Positions 62,326 to 64,000 of a stretch of 64,000 nt of DNA are shown one piece after another. The translations under genes were made by a program, and so were the position numbers. Position 1 is the stretch's first letter. Each line of letters starts with the position of its first letter. The stretch is from Apostichopus japonicus. Taxonomy: Eukaryota; Echinodermata; Holothuroidea; Aspidochirotida; Stichopodidae. The stretch spans positions 6,002,001 to 6,066,000 of the forward strand of contig NC_092561.1 of assembly GCF_037975245.1 (NCBI RefSeq). Reading direction: 5' to 3'. The notes under the pieces are model-generated. The model searched no databases. It had not been told where the DNA came from and worked only from the letters and a program-made list of their open reading frames with translations.

Positions 62326-62876
62326 CATAGGCGTAGGAGGCGGGGGGTGGCTGCAGCCCCCAACCAACATTTTTTGTGAAAATTCGGGCAATATGCTGAG
62401 AATTTTTTCGGGCACCTACTGAAAGAAGAATAATTTTCAATGTGTTTTTCAAATTTTGTGGTGAAAATTTGGCAATATGCTGAGAATTTTTCGGGCACCT
62501 ACTGAAAGAAGAATAATTTGCAATGTGTTTTTTAATTTTTTTGGTGAAAATTCGGGCAATATGCTGAGAATTTTTCGGGCACCTACTGAAAGTAGAATAA
62601 TTTGCAAGGTGTTTTTCAATGGTTAAACTTATATTATTATTATCATTATTGTTGTAACGACTTCCCCAATAATTATAACCAATATGGAAGGGTAATAACA
62701 CGGAAAATGATTGTACGTTATTGGCATGTGATGTAATAACCGATGAATGCCTGTATGATATGCACATTAACATGTTGAACGCGCGCGGAGCGCACGAAAT
62801 ATTTTGGTTATATTTTTCGGACAAGTCGTTACAGCCCCCCCCCCCCCCCCAAATCAAATTAGGCTCCTACGCCTTT
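62326..62876. mobile_element. 551-bp non-autonomous transposon with perfect 9-bp target duplication
   Basis: Flanks 62317-62325 and 62877-62885 are both ggtcaggga. Ends cataggcgtaggag and ctcctacgccttt share an inverted aggcgtaggag. Inside are about three copies of an 84-bp unit (ggcaatatgctgagaatttt then tcgggcacctactgaaaga) at 62377-62630. No coding capacity. A 9-bp duplication fits Mutator-like elements better than hAT, but the family is not certain. Confidence 0.75.
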
Positions 62877-62885
62877 GGTCAGGGA

Positions 62886-63660
62886 TTGTCCTCTTTTGCC
62901 ACAAAAAATACCCAATTATGACTATACAAGCTTCAAATTCTAAAGGCCATTTTTCTTCACCTATGGTCCGATTTTACCGAAAATCCTACACTTTAAATCG
63001 CGAGAAAATCGATGATTATCTACTGACGGTAAATTCTTTCAAATAACCTTTTCAATTTTGGGATTCGAATGTAATCGGGTTTTGACTTTTTTTTTCGTTT
63101 TTCTTTTTTTTTTTTACAATGGACCCAATCAAGTGAATACATGATCTTGTTTTCCACTGGCGATTACATTTCGCTTGTTTGTCTCCGAGTAAATCGAAAA
63201 ATTGAAGGAATGATATATTCAAGAGAAGAAAAAGAAAGAAAAAACGGTAGACCTATTTAGTTCCGGTGAATTTGATAACAGTGGTGGAATTATTTACTAA
63301 TTTGACAAGCTTGTGAAGTAGTTGTTTTGTCTTTTTCATAGTCCTTCGCCTGATCGAAGAATGAGTATTGTAAACTGGAAATGAGTTCGCCTGATGGAGA
63401 TTACCTACAAAACGCATTAAAGCCTTTACACAAGCCTAATTGCAAAAATCTAGTAACTATAGAATTCCTACAAATTATCGAAGCAAAACCGTCGGCTCGG
63501 CGGCATAGCGAAATAAGACCCGACGGTGTCATAGTTTAACTAGGCCTACAGCACAAATTTGTAACAACTGATATTTTGCACAACGATGTCGTTAATACGG
63601 AAGTAGCAAAAGCCCGACCCCGGGGCGCGATTTTTTTTTTTCCAAACAGGTTTGCAATTA
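62886..63660. other. Intergenic, no gene seen
   Basis: AT-rich with T runs near 63090-63115. No exon I can support. Confidence 0.4.
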
Positions 63661-63671
63661 CGGAGGTTCAG

Positions 63672-63808
63672 CCAATCAGATTGCTCGTGACGTCAGCATC
63701 AATAATGACCATCGCTTGTATGTTGGAAGACAAACACTGAATCAGAGGAGTGATAAGGTCGATATGGGTCTTAAACATGTCAAAACATGACTGAGTTCAT
63801 TGACGTCA
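63672..63808. promoter_or_regulatory. CCAAT box with two CRE palindromes: possible promoter or enhancer
   Basis: CCAAT at 63672-63676, in agccaatcag, the NF-Y type context. TGACGTCA at 63688-63695 and again at 63801-63808; both are full palindromic CREs. A CCAAT box next to a CRE is common in cAMP/CREB/ATF-responsive promoters. No coding exon is seen in the remaining bases, so any gene served would lie outside the window. Confidence 0.3.
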
Positions 63809-64000
63809 CTAAAACATGGTGAACAGATTAATGTTTGTATTGATTGATTATTGATTGACCTGTGACACTTAGTTAAGTCTACTAACGGGGTTTCCTTTCA
63901 ACACCCTCAATTTACTTTAAATGCTTGTATCACATGTTAACATTACTTATGATACATACGCTACATTCCACTGGGTTAGTGTTTATGTTATCCGTAAGCC

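Overview
The window looks like nuclear DNA of an animal, most likely an invertebrate deuterostome and plausibly an echinoderm. It is AT-rich and intron-rich, with many micro- and minisatellites, frequent taggcctac-type words, hAT-like MITEs, Penelope-like and CR1/L2-like retroelement scraps, and a tRNA-derived SINE. There is no operon structure and there are no Shine-Dalgarno sites. The organism call is an inference; the species cannot be fixed from the sequence.

Left part (1-37.4 kb): a small cluster of two-exon genes for an unrecognised secreted, cysteine-rich protein family of about 313-319 residues. There are two subfamilies. A: gene A1, minus, cut by the window edge; A2, minus, 3336-4674; A4, plus, 13690-15312, broken. 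B: B3, plus, 5371-6939; B5, minus, 35507-36973. Exon 1 carries the signal peptide and a short basic pro-like segment. A phase-1 intron follows, and exon 2 carries the cysteine-rich body. A and B lie head to head (A2/B3 is intact; A1 and A4 face decayed B first exons), so the unit that duplicated was a divergent gene pair with its shared spacer. The copies form two large inverted duplications: 1-2.9 kb with 10.5-15.3 kb, and 5.3-8.8 kb with 34.05-37.1 kb. hAT-like insertions broke A4 and also landed in the loop of a spacer hairpin.

Between the inverted arms are a Penelope-like fragment (15.8-16.1 kb), a tandem segmental duplication (16.1-21.7 kb) carrying LINE 3' ends with nested MITEs, and a 6.5-kb array of a 43-bp satellite in two sequence classes (23.6-30.2 kb). 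Just beyond the satellite is a lone guanylate-cyclase catalytic-domain fragment (30372-30520), and then a minus-strand LINE 3' end (32.3-33.0 kb).

Right part (39-58.7 kb): a complete transportin-3 (TNPO3) gene on the plus strand. It has 21 coding exons, every junction is in frame, and it predicts 927 residues. Its introns hold several minisatellites. In three places the gene has partly duplicated its own exon-intron junctions: the exon 4 acceptor side, the exon 5 donor side, and exon 18, whose last 42 bases and 5' splice site occur ten times in a 70-bp array. Downstream (58.7-64 kb) there is no recognised gene. That stretch has two transposon insertions with clean target-site duplications, and a CCAAT box with two perfect CRE palindromes near the right edge.
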